Assembly (NCBI GenBank): GCA_001642005.1
Contig: LWCA01000066.1
Span: 1 to 63,221 of the forward strand
Length of the DNA: 63,221 nucleotides
From: Intoshia linei
Lineage: Eukaryota; Orthonectida; Rhopaluridae
Reading direction: 5' to 3'
Notes under the pieces: model-generated
The model's database searches: none
What the model was told of the DNA's origin: nothing
What the model saw: only the letters and a program-made list of their open reading frames with translations
Program-made: the position numbers and the translations under genes
Shown: positions 19,677 to 31,962 of the stretch, in pieces
How the letters are laid out: every line of letters starts with the position of its first letter
How positions within the stretch are numbered: position 1 is the stretch's first letter

Positions 19677-20799
19677 ATGGAAAAATTGAGTCCAATGTTA
19701 ATATTTGTTTTAAATGGAATAATGAAGAGATTAGATTATAACAATAATTTGTTGGGTTTGTATATAAAAAATTATAGGTGACAATCAGATTTTAGAAAAA
19801 TACAAGCAATTGCATCAAACGGATTTAGATCTAGCCAAATATGGCTTCAAAGATGAAAATGACTTACTGAATGCATTGAATAATCAAAAGTGTCCCCAAG
19901 AAACTATACAAAAGGATTCATTAAATACAAGTCATACAAATGCAAAACAGGAATCATGCACAAGTTTAAAAAATGTATCGATGGTTGAAACTGCACTAAA
20001 AGAACCAGTAAATATGGAAGAACCTAATTCAATGAAAAATAAAAACGTAGAATTTAAATCATGTAACACACACTTGAAAGATGGCTCGATAATTGAAAGT
20101 ACGCAAAAGGAATCTAGTACACCAAAAATGGAAAATGAAAATGTAGAATCTAAATCAAGTGACTTTAGTTTCAAAGATATATCGATAGTTGAATCAAAAA
20201 AAACGGAAGAATCCAACGTTTCAACCGAAGATGAAAAATTAGATTACAATATAGAAAACATTAAGGCCAATTTTAAAACTCAAGACTTAACATCTACCTT
20301 TTGTGTTTCACCTTATTCTCATTGGGTTTTTAAATCAAAATTAAAAATTATCACTTTATTAATTTAGATTACTAATAACAGAAAACTAACAAAAGTAAAT
20401 CTAATGATTACTAATTATTTTAAAAAGAATAAACACTTGTTGGCTACTAGTGAGGTGAACAAATCAATGATATATATGACTGAATATAATGGCTCTGTAA
20501 TGAGGATTCGTATTTTACAGCATTTACCTCATGTAATTTTTAATTTGTTTTTTTGAAAATATATTAATATTTTTTAATGTTTATTAATTCTAAATATGGT
20601 TTGTTATGGTGGCTTTTAACTATTTTTAAAAAATATTAATGTTAATGTTTAATTTATTATTTTTTAGATTAAAGAATATGTATCGTTTTGTGTTGATTAC
20701 GGGTATGTAATTCTTTGCCAACTCAAACAAATTTACAAATGTTCATTGATCAACGAGGACCCGTTAGCATCTCATTTAGAATTGAAAAATTTACTTTGA
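19677..20799 (+). CDS. LOTUS (OST-HTH) plus Tudor-domain protein, Tejas/TDRD5-like
   Basis: Proteins with an N-terminal LOTUS and a C-terminal extended Tudor domain (Tejas, Tapas, TDRD5, TDRD7) act in germ granules, bind Vasa-type helicases and support piRNA production. Four exons, 19677-19755, 19796-20325, 20368-20532 and 20668-20799, join in phase to 301 aa. The LOTUS domain lies near residues 5-55, ending in LDLAKYGFKDENDLLNAL. A low-complexity Ser/Lys/Glu-rich linker of about 130 residues contains loosely repeated blocks (for example MENENVESKSS and MKNKNVEFKSC). The Tudor part starts at SPYSHW, continues through MIYMTEYNGSVMRIRI, and holds the core CVDYGYVILCQL. It is much shorter than Drosophila Tejas. 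Introns are 40, 42 and 135 nt. A 22-nt alternative for intron 1 (19756-19777) also keeps frame, but the 40-nt one fits the local size range better. Confidence 0.75.
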
Positions 20800-22735
20800 A
20801 AAATGGTTGTATAATAAATTAATGTAATCGTAAATGCTACTCCAGGATGGTTGTGATTTTTCTACTATATCAACGTCCTATTTTAACATTAATTGTTGTA
20901 TTTAATATTTTACCAATATTTTTGGTATTCCTTCCGTTTCAGCTACCAATATGGCTAATTTCATGTTATCAATCTAAAATATAACACATTAATTCAGTGC
21001 ACTGGATTATACCACTGCAGTGGTTCTTAATTTTAATGCATAACGCAACTAAATTTTTAGTAGCCCTATCCATAGTATGGACAGAACCGACTCTACCAAT
21101 CTTGATGCTACCGAATATGAAAAATAGGCTCAATAAAATTTTAACAAACCAAGTGTAGTGTTATATATTCAGCATTCTCTCCAAGGCTCTCTATTTGACA
21201 TTTTTAATGTTAATTTTCAAAAATATGGTCCGAAGAGGAGTCTCGGTCCAGTAGATTAGAAATTAAAGAAATTTTTAGTACTACTTTTCTTAAACCACTC
21301 TTTAAACTATATTAAATATGCCATTTCCTAAATACCATATTTAAATTTGTCTAAAAATATGTATGCTTAAATACATTCATGTTATTTATAAATGCTATTA
21401 AAATTTAAGTTTTACCGGCTTATTCTTGTATACTTGGTAAACACTTATTTTGTCGGGTAAAAAATTGTGCAGAATAAGACATAATTCTTTTCCACTAAAC
21501 CAAACCGCATATGAAGTGCTCATTCTTATACTCTAAAAATAATGCTATTTTAATTTTTAAATTCAGGGTTTCCCAACTCTGGTATTTAAATTTTGATGGG
21601 CGTTTTCGAAAACTCAAAACGAAAGAAGAGTCGAAACTAGGATTGGAGAAGAAATAGGTACCACATGACCGGGCTTACTATTTAAATTTATTAATTGGTA
21701 TTGTTGGAAAATTTTATTTTGAATGATGAGTCAACCAATGCGATTTTTAATTTTCAGACAATTAACGATCAATTATAATTTATAAGTGTACACGTCAATT
21801 TTTAAAAAAAAATTGGCAAACATTCATTTGAGCGACATAATCATAGATTTTGAAGATAATTTTGGGATGAAAATTTGACCACTATTTAGTAGAGTTTTTA
21901 AGGGAACATTTTTTTAATATTTTAAAAATAATTTTTCGACTAAAATTTTGTAGGGTTTTAAGGGAATATTTTTGGGACGAAAATTTGGTAGGGTTATTAA
22001 AAAAACATTTTTTTAATATTTTGAAAATAATTTTTTGACTAAAATTTTGTAGGATTTTCAAAATGTTTAAAAATTATGTGGAAAATAATATTACCTTAAA
22101 AACTCTACCAAATTCTGGTCGAAAAATTATCATCAAAATCTTTAAAAATTGGATAAAAAAACTTCCTTAAAAACCATTCATAATTGTCTTCAAAATCGGT
22201 AAAATTGGATGAAAAAATTTTCCCTAAAGAAACTCACAAAAACTTCGAAGAAATTTATATTGAGAATACAATTTCCTGTAGGCTCTCCACAGCCCAGGTC
22301 AAATGGTAATGCGATATAGCCATAACCACGTCTCCAGGGCTCTGGGTTTTATATGGCCACATTTTATTCGATTGAAAAATTTCAATTCCATACACTCCTC
22401 AAGGAAGTATTCTCGCGTGAGTCATTTCGCTAATTTCATTTCATTAATGTTAAATATATTTAATGAAATGGGGCCATTTGGTGGATACCTCAGTGGGTAG
22501 GGGTTTATCTATTTGTAGCAGGATTTTCCATCCTTTCCTAAATTATCCGTTCCCACCCGTTGAAGGTTACCTAACAAAAAAAATGGACAATTACATATTT
22601 TTCCAAAATATCGTTACACCAATTAAGTATTTCTTTTCGTTTATGAGAATGATTATAATTACTAACTTTTTGTACAATCATGCTTTCCGATTTGGATCTT
22701 ATAATTATTAGAATATATAAAATTTACAAACCAAA
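20800..22735. other. Intergenic region with hAT-like and family D repeats
   Basis: Convergent gap between the LOTUS-Tudor gene and the 549-aa gene. Near 21019 there is a hAT-type end 'gcagtggttcttaa'. 21830-22260 is a family D block (separate entry). 22300-22560 is a patch clearly richer in G+C, whose open frames (22303-22500, 22463-22711) resemble no family. I see no gene. Confidence 0.5.
21830..22260. repeat. Repeat family D, tandem and inverted units, copy 1
   Basis: Units of about 65-70 bp built on 'aaattttgtagggttttaagggaa' alternate with 'atttttttaatattttaaaa'. They run in one orientation to about 22070 and then in the opposite one ('ccttaaaaactctaccaaattctgg'), so the block can fold into a long imperfect hairpin. 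Related blocks are at 27950-28340 and 31180-31770. Confidence 0.65.
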
Positions 22736-24478
22736 TTACATATTATCCGTTTCACTATCAGACAGACAAAGACGTCTTTGTAATTTTAATTTTGATATAT
22801 TCGATCGCATACTAATCTTTAAATCAATATTTTTCTGACATTCTTTATTCAAAGTATTAATATTATTTGTTTCCTTTTCCTTAAAACTACATTTATTGAA
22901 ATCGAGACAATCTTTTTGTGTTTTAAAGTATTTTTTGATTTTATAAATTTCATCATTAATCGTATAAATTTCTTTAGCCAATTGTGAACATCGTTTAATA
23001 TTATGAACTGTAATGTTTGAAATTTTATGAGATTTGGTGGTTGGTTTTTCTAATTTTTAATTAACAAATTCTAATAAATTAATTGTAAATAAAAATATAC
23101 CTATATTGATAAAATCATGAAAATTTTGAATAACATTATCAAATTCGCGTTGATTAGATTGAGAATCTCTGATACATATCAATGGATTCAAACAAATATT
23201 TACCCCGACAATACTATTAGTTTTATTATTTTTACTTTTAAAACTACCTTGTCGTTTTTTGGAAATTTCAGCAGTTTTTTGAAACGCATTTGTACTATCA
23301 GAGAATGATCTCTTGACACTGCCGTCTTTTCGATTTGATTTTACAAATGACAAGATATCACCATACAAATTTCCAATTTCATTATTTTGCACATTATGAA
23401 TTTTTTTCAACAAGTAATTGTTATTAATGGTTTGTTGTAAAATGTTATTATAAATCGTTGACGAATTGGCCAATTCTTTTCGATGGTTATACCATTGTAG
23501 TATAATTTTTTGTAGTTTCGAATTGGAATCAACATGTTGTTTTCTATTTTTTATGGGTTGTTCGTCGTCCTTCATGTATAATTCATCCAAATGAGATATT
23601 TGAATATTAAAATTGTGCAATTTTTTTTGCATTGATTTAGCAATTATAGTCAATTGTTGATTCTTTTGTCGCAATCTAAAATTACACAATTAATTTACAA
23701 AAATCTTTAAATTGTACCTTTGATTTTGAAGAATCAGTGATAAAACTTTAGTCTTATTGTTAACATTACTTTTAGTTGGCAATTTCACATGGTATGGGTT
23801 TCTAACAGAAATTACTTTTTTATTTAGATAATCTTCATATTTAAAATCTCTTATAACATCATCAATAATACTATGTTTACGATTAATGTCGTCGTGTTTT
23901 AAAAAATATTGTTGTAAAAGTACAATCAAATAATTAGATTTATGGTTTATTTCAACATCTTTAAATTCATTGAAATGTAAATTATTTTGTTCGTCTATCC
24001 ATTCTCTGATATCGTCATTTGTCTTTTCTTTAATTTCCCAAGTGTTTATCAATTTAGCCAAAGAAATTTCATCAACATTTAAATCAATTTTATTCTTTGG
24101 ATTTTGATCGGCAAAAAATTTTATCGATTCTGACGTAAAACTGTTTCTTTTATAATAATTTGCCGTTCCAGTACGGTTTTTTCTTTTCTCAATGATGGTA
24201 CTTAAATCGACACTTCTTCGAATGTTATCCAAATTACGACGTACATATTTCTTCTTTTCTACGTCTATTCCCAGTACCTTTAAATTTGAAAAACTCTTGT
24301 GAATTAAATGAGAATCTTTTTCAAAACGCTTTTTTAAATCACAAACAATTGAATATTTTTTGTTTTCATCAAATATAGTAATTGGTATTATCATTTTAGA
24401 TAAAAATTCTTGGTCGCATTTCAGTTGTGAATCATTCATCAGAGATAAATTTTTGAAATAATCGTTTAAGTGTTTCAT
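22736..24478 (-). CDS. Unrecognised 549-aa Lys/Asn-rich protein
   Basis: I do not recognise this gene. Three exons, 23718-24478, 23101-23675 and 22736-23049, join in phase (2, 1) through introns of 42 and 51 nt to a 549-aa protein starting MKHLNDYFKNLSLMND and ending CLSDSETDNM. No signal peptide or membrane segment is visible. Residues from about 245 to 330 look helical and likely coiled coil (RLRQKNQQLTIIAKSMQKKL; LQKIILQWYNHRKEL). Residues 65-95 are basic (KKKYVRRNLDNIRR). The second exon has a Ser/Lys-rich stretch (SKKRQGSFKSKNNKT) and the C-terminus is acidic/serine-rich. Composition is dominated by Lys, Asn, Ile and Ser, as expected for the AT bias. Gene neighbours (HOP2 upstream in the same direction) do not point to a role. 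A centrosomal or ciliary structural protein is possible but unproven. Confidence 0.7.
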
Positions 24479-25025
24479 TATGTCAACATTAAAAATTTGC
24501 TGATGTGCTTTGTTTACTTATATATTTAAAATCACATTATGCATTTTATCTGGAATCTATTACTAAGTGTTTATCGGGCGTTTTTGGTGCATTAGGGACT
24601 AGGGAAGAAATTTAAAAAGTTGGGTCACTGGTATTAATAATATTAATAACATTGCCATCTCTATAAATGCATTCAAATCATGCTGTGTAAGATTTTGCAA
24701 GGAAAAACTGCAAATCTAAGAAAAATGTAACCATTTCTGCAACAAACAAAAAACCTAATAACCCACAGTAATAGAAATTTTAAATATTGATGTATGTAAA
24801 TAATATGTTTAGTAAGCCTAAAGAAAAAATATATATCAATAAAAAACCTCCATTTTACCAATCCCTATTAGAATAATTCGGGCTAACGGATTCTTAACAG
24901 TAATAATCTCTGAATGAAGCAGTGTATTTCTGACACACCTTGGGAAACACAAACAATAAACTGATAATTACAAAATGAATATACAAATTTTTATTTAATA
25001 CACTTGTACAATTTTACAGCAAAAA
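24479..25025. other. Gap between the 549-aa gene and HOP2
   Basis: About 550 bp of AT-rich DNA that must contain the promoter of the 549-aa gene and the 3' end of HOP2, both read on the minus strand. The 62-aa open frame 24673-24861 has no supporting features. No repeat family is recognised. Confidence 0.4.
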
Positions 25026-28000
25026 TTAATTCAGACCAACATCACGGATGATATCTTTCTTTGATTTACCGGTATTTTCTTCAATTACAGCCACAATTTC
25101 ACTTACCTATTTTACTTAAATATATAGTATATAATAGATTTTCTTAATACGGACTGATAAAATTAAATAAACGAGTGACCTAAAAACCAATTCACGTAAG
25201 CTATTATGATCAGCGGTTGTAAATCGTTTTCGAGATTACTTTATCATTTGTATGACCAAAACGGTTATAATCAAAAACAGCTTAAATTATATGGAAAAAT
25301 TATTTATAAAAGTTATTAACTGGGGTATGGCCTGGTCTGAATAATTTACGAGTTCGTACTACGGATTCATACATGATTTTCGGTAATTTAACGGACCTAA
25401 TATAATTAAAAAATTCATTTTTAATTTATTCACTTTAGTTACAGTTACTTTTCATTTTATTCAAGCTGCCAGAAATTTTATAATTTCAACCAGTCACGGT
25501 AATCTTGATTATACTTAAACTCAGCGCGGAGCCTATCGTATACCATACATTCTTCAGGGGCCTCGATGAAATTTTGTAAAATGGGAACCTTGTTTTTTCA
25601 AAATGAGCATTAAAAAATTTAGATTGTTGAATATCATAACTATTTTGTGTTGAATTTAAATACCCAGTCAAAAGTTTTGAAAAGGTAACTAGGGCTATAT
25701 GACATTATTTTGTTACCAAATAGTTGTTTTCACAAATACCAAAAAATTCATAACCACGCTAGCAAATGTGTGTAAAAGCGTCAACCTTTATTTTATTTAA
25801 AAAAAATTACTATTCTTTTTCTTTGTGAACAAATTTTATTGTAATCTTTTTTTTTTTTTAAGAGCTAAAATAATAATATACAACAGGGTTCCCACACTTT
25901 TTTCATGGCGGACCGGTAATAAATTATAACATTTATCGTGAAGCATTAAAGCGAAATTACTAGGCAATATTAATAAAAATTTGATAAAAAGCGTGATTAA
26001 TAGACTTTTAATTAGTAAAAAAATTTTACAATTATTTCGCGGATCGCATATGAGAAACGCTGATATACTGTTTAATAATAATTATTATTGTTAGAATACT
26101 ATTAAAAATTATGTGTACTTAGAAAAATTACTATTTAAAATGAATGAATAATAAATATTAATGCATTGGTATGTATGAAATCTTAAAAACACTTATAAAC
26201 TAATGGTATATATCAGTGATGGCAAAAAATGTGTGTTTTCGTGTTAAAAATAGACGCTTGACGTATTTTGTAAGAGATCTCAAACAATATACACAAATAT
26301 GTATAATATACAATATAATATACATTGTACACCTTAAAATTAATAAAAATTGATATTATTAAAAAGATTCCATGAGTAAACAAGGTTCTCTTGCGTATCA
26401 GTGAAATCTACAAGCTTTGTTTAAGTAACATTGTTTATTTTATCGATAAAATTACCGAAAATTACTATTACTTTAATTTATTAATTAATTATTTTTACTA
26501 ATTTTCTCTCATATAGTAAAAAAATTAGTTTTAATTACAATTGACGGGACCGGATAAATGTTTTTATTAGAAAACCCAAAATATAATTTTTGTCTCAAAA
26601 TTAACACACCACATTTAATTTGGTTACCATCACTGACAATTACAAGTACATGCTAATGAGCAATTAGTAATGACTATAAAATATATGAATTTTTAAATTG
26701 GCTCAATTTCTAAAGATATTTACGAATTATTTCTATACGTTACAATAAAACCCCATTCACAATTTTACAATCATTTACAAGTCAATACAAATATTATAAT
26801 AATTATTATAATGTAACCTTATCCAATAAATTATTATCGATAGGATCTTTATAAGTGTCTTTTAATTTCTTTAATTTTTCTGATAATATTATGATCTAAT
26901 TAACAAAAAGATTAAAACTACACATCATGTACGTAATATAAAATGGATAACACAATATAGTTACATTCGAAAATCAAAATTATTAACATAAATAAATATG
27001 TAAACCAGACACAACAAAATTTATCATTTTTATCATTCAATTTTACGACATATCAATGAAAAGTTGTTCCCCTTAGAAAACCACTGATGTGCATCAAGAT
27101 TTTTCAAAATAAATTTTGAATATTAACATTAAAATAGACTCTTAAAAACTTTTTGTGTGGATTATAGAACAACAAGAATATACCACATTATAAATACTTT
27201 TAATAGGGCTATTATTTGATCATACAGCAATTCAAAACTATAAGTTTATAAAAATTGAAGCGATACATTCAGAGCCTACCGTACAAAGACTTTTTTAGTA
27301 GGCTCGACGAAATTTTTGTAAAATGAGGGCTTTTTTTTAAATTAAGCACACTAAAAAAATAAATTATTTACAATGTTAATACCATAACTATTTTGTGCTT
27401 TTTTTATATTTTGTGAACAAATTTAAATGACCCTTGAATAGATGACACTATCATCGTTTTGGAATTTTTTTTAGGCCCTATTTTTAATTTTCGGGGATAT
27501 CGAGTTTATTTTATTAAATATTCTTTAACATAAAGAATTTTAAATTCAAAAAAATATTTTAATAATTTCAATAATCTTAAAATTTTTCAAATCCATATGG
27601 ACCCAATGGCATCCCGACCCTATACTAAAAAATATTTAAAATTAACATTTTTTTCGGTTTGTTCATTTTCTGAGATGGCTTCTTCTGTTGAAATATTTTT
27701 TTTTAAACCATTCAAATCTAAAAATTAATATTTAACTACATGTATAAGATTTTCAGGTGAGTTTAACAATTTTTAGTATTTAACATTCGAGTATATTTAT
27801 TAACTTTGGTCTTGGCCTTGAAGAGCCAACGGTGTTTCAGCTAATATAAAAATTGTAGGCCCTATAAACAAATTTCCAAAAAATTAGTTCCTCTATCCGT
27901 TGTTTAATCTAGCGTTTTTTTAAATTTTTTCTAAAATAACATTAATATCGGCGAATATTCATGTTGAGCGACATAATCATTGATTTTGTTAATTAATCAT

Positions 28001-29323
28001 AATATTGATTTTTGACCATATTTTTGTTATTTCTTTAATGACAATGTCCAACATTTGTATGGTTTTTAAGGGAATATTTTTTTACACATAATTTAAGGTC
28101 CAAAATTTTGTAGGATTTTTAAGGGTATTTTTTTAACCATTTTTAAAAGGCTTTGAAAACAATTTTGTAACTATTTTTTTAAAAAGGTTTTAAAGACAAT
28201 TTTGGGACTAAAATTACGTAGTGTTTTTAATGAAATATTTTTTTACAATTTTTTAAAGATTTTGAAGACAATTTATAGGACCAAAATTTTGAAACCAAAA
28301 TTTCCTAGGGATTTTAAGGGAATATTTTTTTATCATTTTTTATCATATGTATCTGTAATTTTCTTAAATAAACTGGAACAAACAATCAAATAAATAAACA
28401 GACATATATTTTCAACTATTTTACTTTATATAATTGTAAAATTAAGGATATGTAATAATATAATCTGTAATACATATGTATGTAAAATATCACATATGAA
28501 ATAATTAATGATCCAAGAATTACAAAAACATTATTCTGATAGAGCTTATTCCAGTTGATATAAATAAAAAATTTCAACCACATAAATCTACGTATACCTG
28601 GTCAAAATTAACTTTTAATATGTAATCAACCAATATTTTTAAAATTTGTTAATAAAAAATGAAAATAAATAATCCTTCTTCAATTTCAAAAAAAAATGGT
28701 AATTGAACGTTTAATTCAATTGAAGTAAAAAACAGACAGGCTGGTTTGAAATAAAATTAAACCTTTAGCAATTACTGCTAATTTATTCGATAATATTTTG
28801 TCTTCCTCCATCAGATTCTGAACACACCTTTCCAATTCAATAAACTGTTCGTCATTCAACTTTTCATATATTGACTGATTTACGTAATACACTTTTTGTT
28901 TTCCATAAACTTTTTCCACAATTTTATTTGCTTTCAATAATTCATCAATACACCGAATCACAACCTAAAAATAAAGAATAAAAATGGCTAGTTCACTAAA
29001 GCTATATCTGAACCAGTGTCGTGGCATATTGGCATTAATATTAGAAAAAATAAAAACATATCTATTGTAAAAATTGTATAAATTTGAGGAAATTTATTAA
29101 TGATAATTCTAATTAAAATTACAGATTTTTTAATATCCTTATGAAACTTATTGTTAACATCATTCAATGAAAATGGTCGATTTACAAATTTAACATATTC
29201 AAAAATTTGATTAGTCTCTAAAATAAAACATCATAATATCCACCCATACGACATTTACATTGTAAATTGTACGTACATTACAACATAATTATTATTGTTA
29301 CAATCCAATTAATAGTTACCCAT
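25026..29323 (-). CDS. PSMC3IP: HOP2 / PSMC3IP meiotic homologous-pairing protein
   Basis: HOP2 partners MND1 and stimulates DMC1/RAD51 strand exchange in meiosis. Minus-strand exons are 29123-29217, 28763-28964, 27647-27717, 26818-26895 and 25026-25106, with a proposed four-nucleotide coding start (ATG G) at 29320-29323 that gives METNQIFEYVKFVNRPFS. The winged-helix domain is clear (RPFSLNDVNNKFHKDIKKSV, then EKVYGKQKVYYVNQS; human EKMYGKQKIYFADQ). The zipper region follows (LERCVQNLMEEDKILSNKL; LNGLKKNISTEEAISENE; LSEKLKKLKDTYKD). The C-terminus TGKSKKDIIRDVGLN matches the human PKSKKQFFEEVGIE segment. Total is 176 aa against 217 in human; the block equivalent to YCKEWRKRKRM was not found between 25107 and 26817, so one exon may be missing. 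Introns 3 to 5 contain repeats, including a 177-bp hAT MITE. Confidence 0.88.
25884..26062. mobile_element. hAT-like MITE, 179 bp
   Basis: Begins CAGGGTTCCCACACTTTTTT, continues with 'atggcggaccggtaataaatt' and ends 'gagaaacgctg'. It is the same family as 9456-9632 in opposite orientation. Flanks atatacaa and atatactg match at 6 of 8 positions. Inside the last large HOP2 intron. Confidence 0.75.
26214..26635. mobile_element. hAT-like element, 422 bp
   Basis: Left end CAGTGATGGCAAAAAATG and right end (inverted) CAGTGATGGTAACCAAATTA share their first nine bases and stay similar. No matching 8-bp flanks were found. No coding sequence. Lies in the last large HOP2 intron. Confidence 0.5.
27950..28340. 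repeat. Repeat family D, copy 2
   Basis: Starts with 'ttgagcgacataatcattgatttt', also present at the edge of copy 1, then repeats 'ttttaagggaatatttttt' and 'gactaaaattttgtaggg' several times in one orientation. In HOP2 intron 3. The 63-aa open frame 28202-28393 lies in it and is not a gene. Confidence 0.6.
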
Positions 29324-29608
29324 ATATAGATTAAAGTCTTAAAATAAACCAACAATTGTTAAATTAACTGATTTTTCCAAGTTTTCAAAATGAGAAAAAT
29401 TTTAACAATTCTTAAAATGAAATTTATAAATAAATAACGATATTTAAATTTGACAAATACACCAATATGCAAGTGTAGATATAAAATGATAAGAGAAATT
29501 TAGTCAAGTAAATGGAAAATTGCGCAAGTTTTTAAATATTAATCAAGTTTTTTTGATATTGATAAAATTAAAATATTCCCACTCAATCTTTTAATCAATT
29601 AATAAAAT
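29324..29608. promoter_or_regulatory. Divergent promoter region of HOP2 and ORC2
   Basis: 285 bp between the proposed HOP2 ATG (minus) and the ORC2 ATG at 29609 (plus). It must serve both a meiotic recombination gene and a replication gene. AT-rich throughout; I see no obvious CpG-like patch or repeat. Confidence 0.45.
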
Positions 29609-31962
29609 ATGAATGAATATTCAGGTTTTTATTTTTTACTTATTTCGTATAAACTATGATTTAGATGAAGATTCCAATTTAGAACTTGTAAATAACATTT
29701 TACTAAACTTATTTTACTAAATTTACTAAAACAGGCGAGATTGCAATATTATGAAAATGTAATTTTAAGCAACAGTTTAGAAAATTTGTCTATTTCTGAT
29801 GATATTTCTCTAAAAGATTTTTATGATTTTTATAAAAGTACAGACGATTTAAATTGTACTGTCCCAACTGAAATATTTGATAACTGCCGATATTATTTAG
29901 AGTAATTTTAAATTTTATTTTTTTGACTTGGTATGCAACATTGTATTGGTATTTTAGAATGAATTTCAATTTAATATTTTATGGAGTTGGATCAAAACGA
30001 TCAATTTTGATAAATTTTATTCAAAAGTATTTTAAGGATTACAATTGTGTCATTATTGATGGATTTCGTAAAAAACTTAAAATTCGAACAGTTTAATTAC
30101 TATTTTTGTCTATTTTATCAATGTTTTATTTTATTTTAAGGCTTTAAAAGAAATTTATGATATGTATGATAAATCTTTTGTATATACTTCATTAATGGAT
30201 TATTCCAACCATTTGTTGGATATTGTGGATAAAGGTAACAGAATAATTTGATAAATTAAACTTTTAAATTATAATTAGATAATCAATTAATAATTTTAAT
30301 CAACAATATTGATGGACCAATATTTTGGAAAGCCGATAATTTTAAAATTATTTTAAAATACACAAAATGCAAATATATACGGATTGTTTGTAGTGTTGAT
30401 CATATTAATTCCTTTATACGTAATTTAGAAATGAAGAAAAATTAGTATTGTAATTTAATAATTTTAGTGTTTGACAGTTATTATCAACACAATTGGTTAA
30501 AAATAAATATAAACACTTTCATGGCGCATTTGATGGAAATTAATGAAACTTTTTCATTGTCTAGCGTTGGCGAATCATACAATACTGGTTGTACTTTTGA
30601 AGGATTAAAATATCTCATTAAATCCATTACGTCAAATTCTAAAAATATTTTTACCATCATTTGTCAATTTTTTAAAGATAACGATGAAGCAGAAGGTACT
30701 ATTTATGTTTTCATTGCATTCGCAATTTAACTACATTTGTACGTCGTTTTAAATGTTTTTTAATTTTTTTAAATTGCAATTTAATCAATTTTATTACTCG
30801 GTGGTAGAATGATATATTTAGCTGATAGAGTTTGTCCTGAAATCCTTTTTTATTTGATTTACATTAATTAGAATTATTTATAGGAATGAATATTGATCAA
30901 TTGTATAATACGTGCCGCGAAAATTTTTTAGTTAATTCATTAATTAACCTCAAGGCACATTTAAACGAGTTTATAGATCATAGACTGTTAAAAATTAGTA
31001 AGGTATACTTTTAATGTTTATATTTAGATTTTAAAAAAAGTTTAAAATTTTCAAATGCTCTCAATAAAATGGTGTGAAGCAAATCTTGCACAAGCCAACA
31101 TTTCCCTGTTCTTAGCAGCTTTCGTTAATTTGGTGAACATTTAGTTGATCGACATACATTTGATAGATATTCATTTGAGCGATGTATTGTTAGAGCGAAA
31201 TGATGATCGATTTTAATAATTTATCATATTATTAATTTTTCACGAAATTTTTGTGGGTTTCTTCAGGGAAAATTTTTTCACCCAATTTTAAAGATTTTGA
31301 AGATAATCTTTGAACTAAAATTTTGTACTGTTTTTAAGGGATATTTTTTAACTTTTATGGGATCTTTAAAAATTGCATGAAAAAAAATTTTCTTTAAAAA
31401 CCCTACCTAATTTGGGTTCCAAAATTATCTTAAAAATCTGGGAATTTGAAGAATTGGAATTTTAATAAAAAAATTAATTCAAAAAAAATATTCCCTTAAA
31501 AACCCTAATAAATTTTGGTCCCAAAATTATGTTCAAAATCTTTAAAAGTTGGATGAAAAAACCTACCTAATTTGGGTTCCAAAATTATATTCAAAATCTG
31601 GGAATTTGAAGAATTGAAATTTTAATAAAAAATTTTAAAATTGGATCAAAAAAAATGTTACCTTAATAAATTTTGGTCAAATAATTAGTATCAAAATCTT
31701 AAAAAATTAGGTAAAAAAATTCCTTAAAGCCCTACCAAATTTTAGACCCAAAATTATCTTCAAAATATCGTTTTGTAGTGATTTGTTCCCCTACCATGAA
31801 TCTTTATTTGTTGATAAAATAAGTGGGTGTTTTTCTTTTGTTGTTATTTCAATACATATCTTTTACATTATCATTTAGTCCAACGAATATGGAGAAATTG
31901 TTGTAATTGTTTGCAAAAAATCTATATTGGTTGATTATTTGAATTGGATCAATGAGGATTGA
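29609..31962 (+). CDS. ORC2: ORC2, origin recognition complex subunit 2
   Basis: ORC2 is a subunit of the complex that marks replication origins and helps load MCM2-7. Nine exons join in phase: 29609-29624, 29665-29687, 29735-29901, 29958-30090, 30141-30234, 30279-30419, 30468-30695, 30884-31002, 31879-31962. The 334-aa product covers the AAA+-like and winged-helix parts of ORC2; the long disordered N-terminus of the human protein (577 aa) is absent. Matches include NLIFYGVGSKRSILINFIQK (human LLLYGVGSKKQLLEDF), LIILINNIDGP, IVCSVDHINS (human IASIDHLNA), a LKYLIKSITSNSKNIFTIIC segment (human LRSLTPNARGIFRLL) and CRENFLVNSLINLKAHLNEF (human [20 protein letters not shown]). Seven of the eight introns are 40-190 nt; the last is 876 nt and holds a family D repeat. 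The lysine of the Walker-A-like loop is kept. Confidence 0.95.
31180..31770. repeat. Repeat family D, copy 3, in the last ORC2 intron
   Basis: Opens with 'ttcatttgagcgatgtattg', then 'gggttt..agggaaaattttttcaccc', and from about 31370 switches to the reverse orientation with 'aaaccctacctaatttgggttccaaaattat' repeated at 31400 and 31560. As in copy 1 the two halves are inverted. No coding potential. Confidence 0.65.

Noticed and set aside
19756-19777. A 22-nt intron in the LOTUS-Tudor gene
   Set aside because: It keeps frame, but a 40-nt intron using the next AG (19795) also keeps frame and fits the size range of other introns here.
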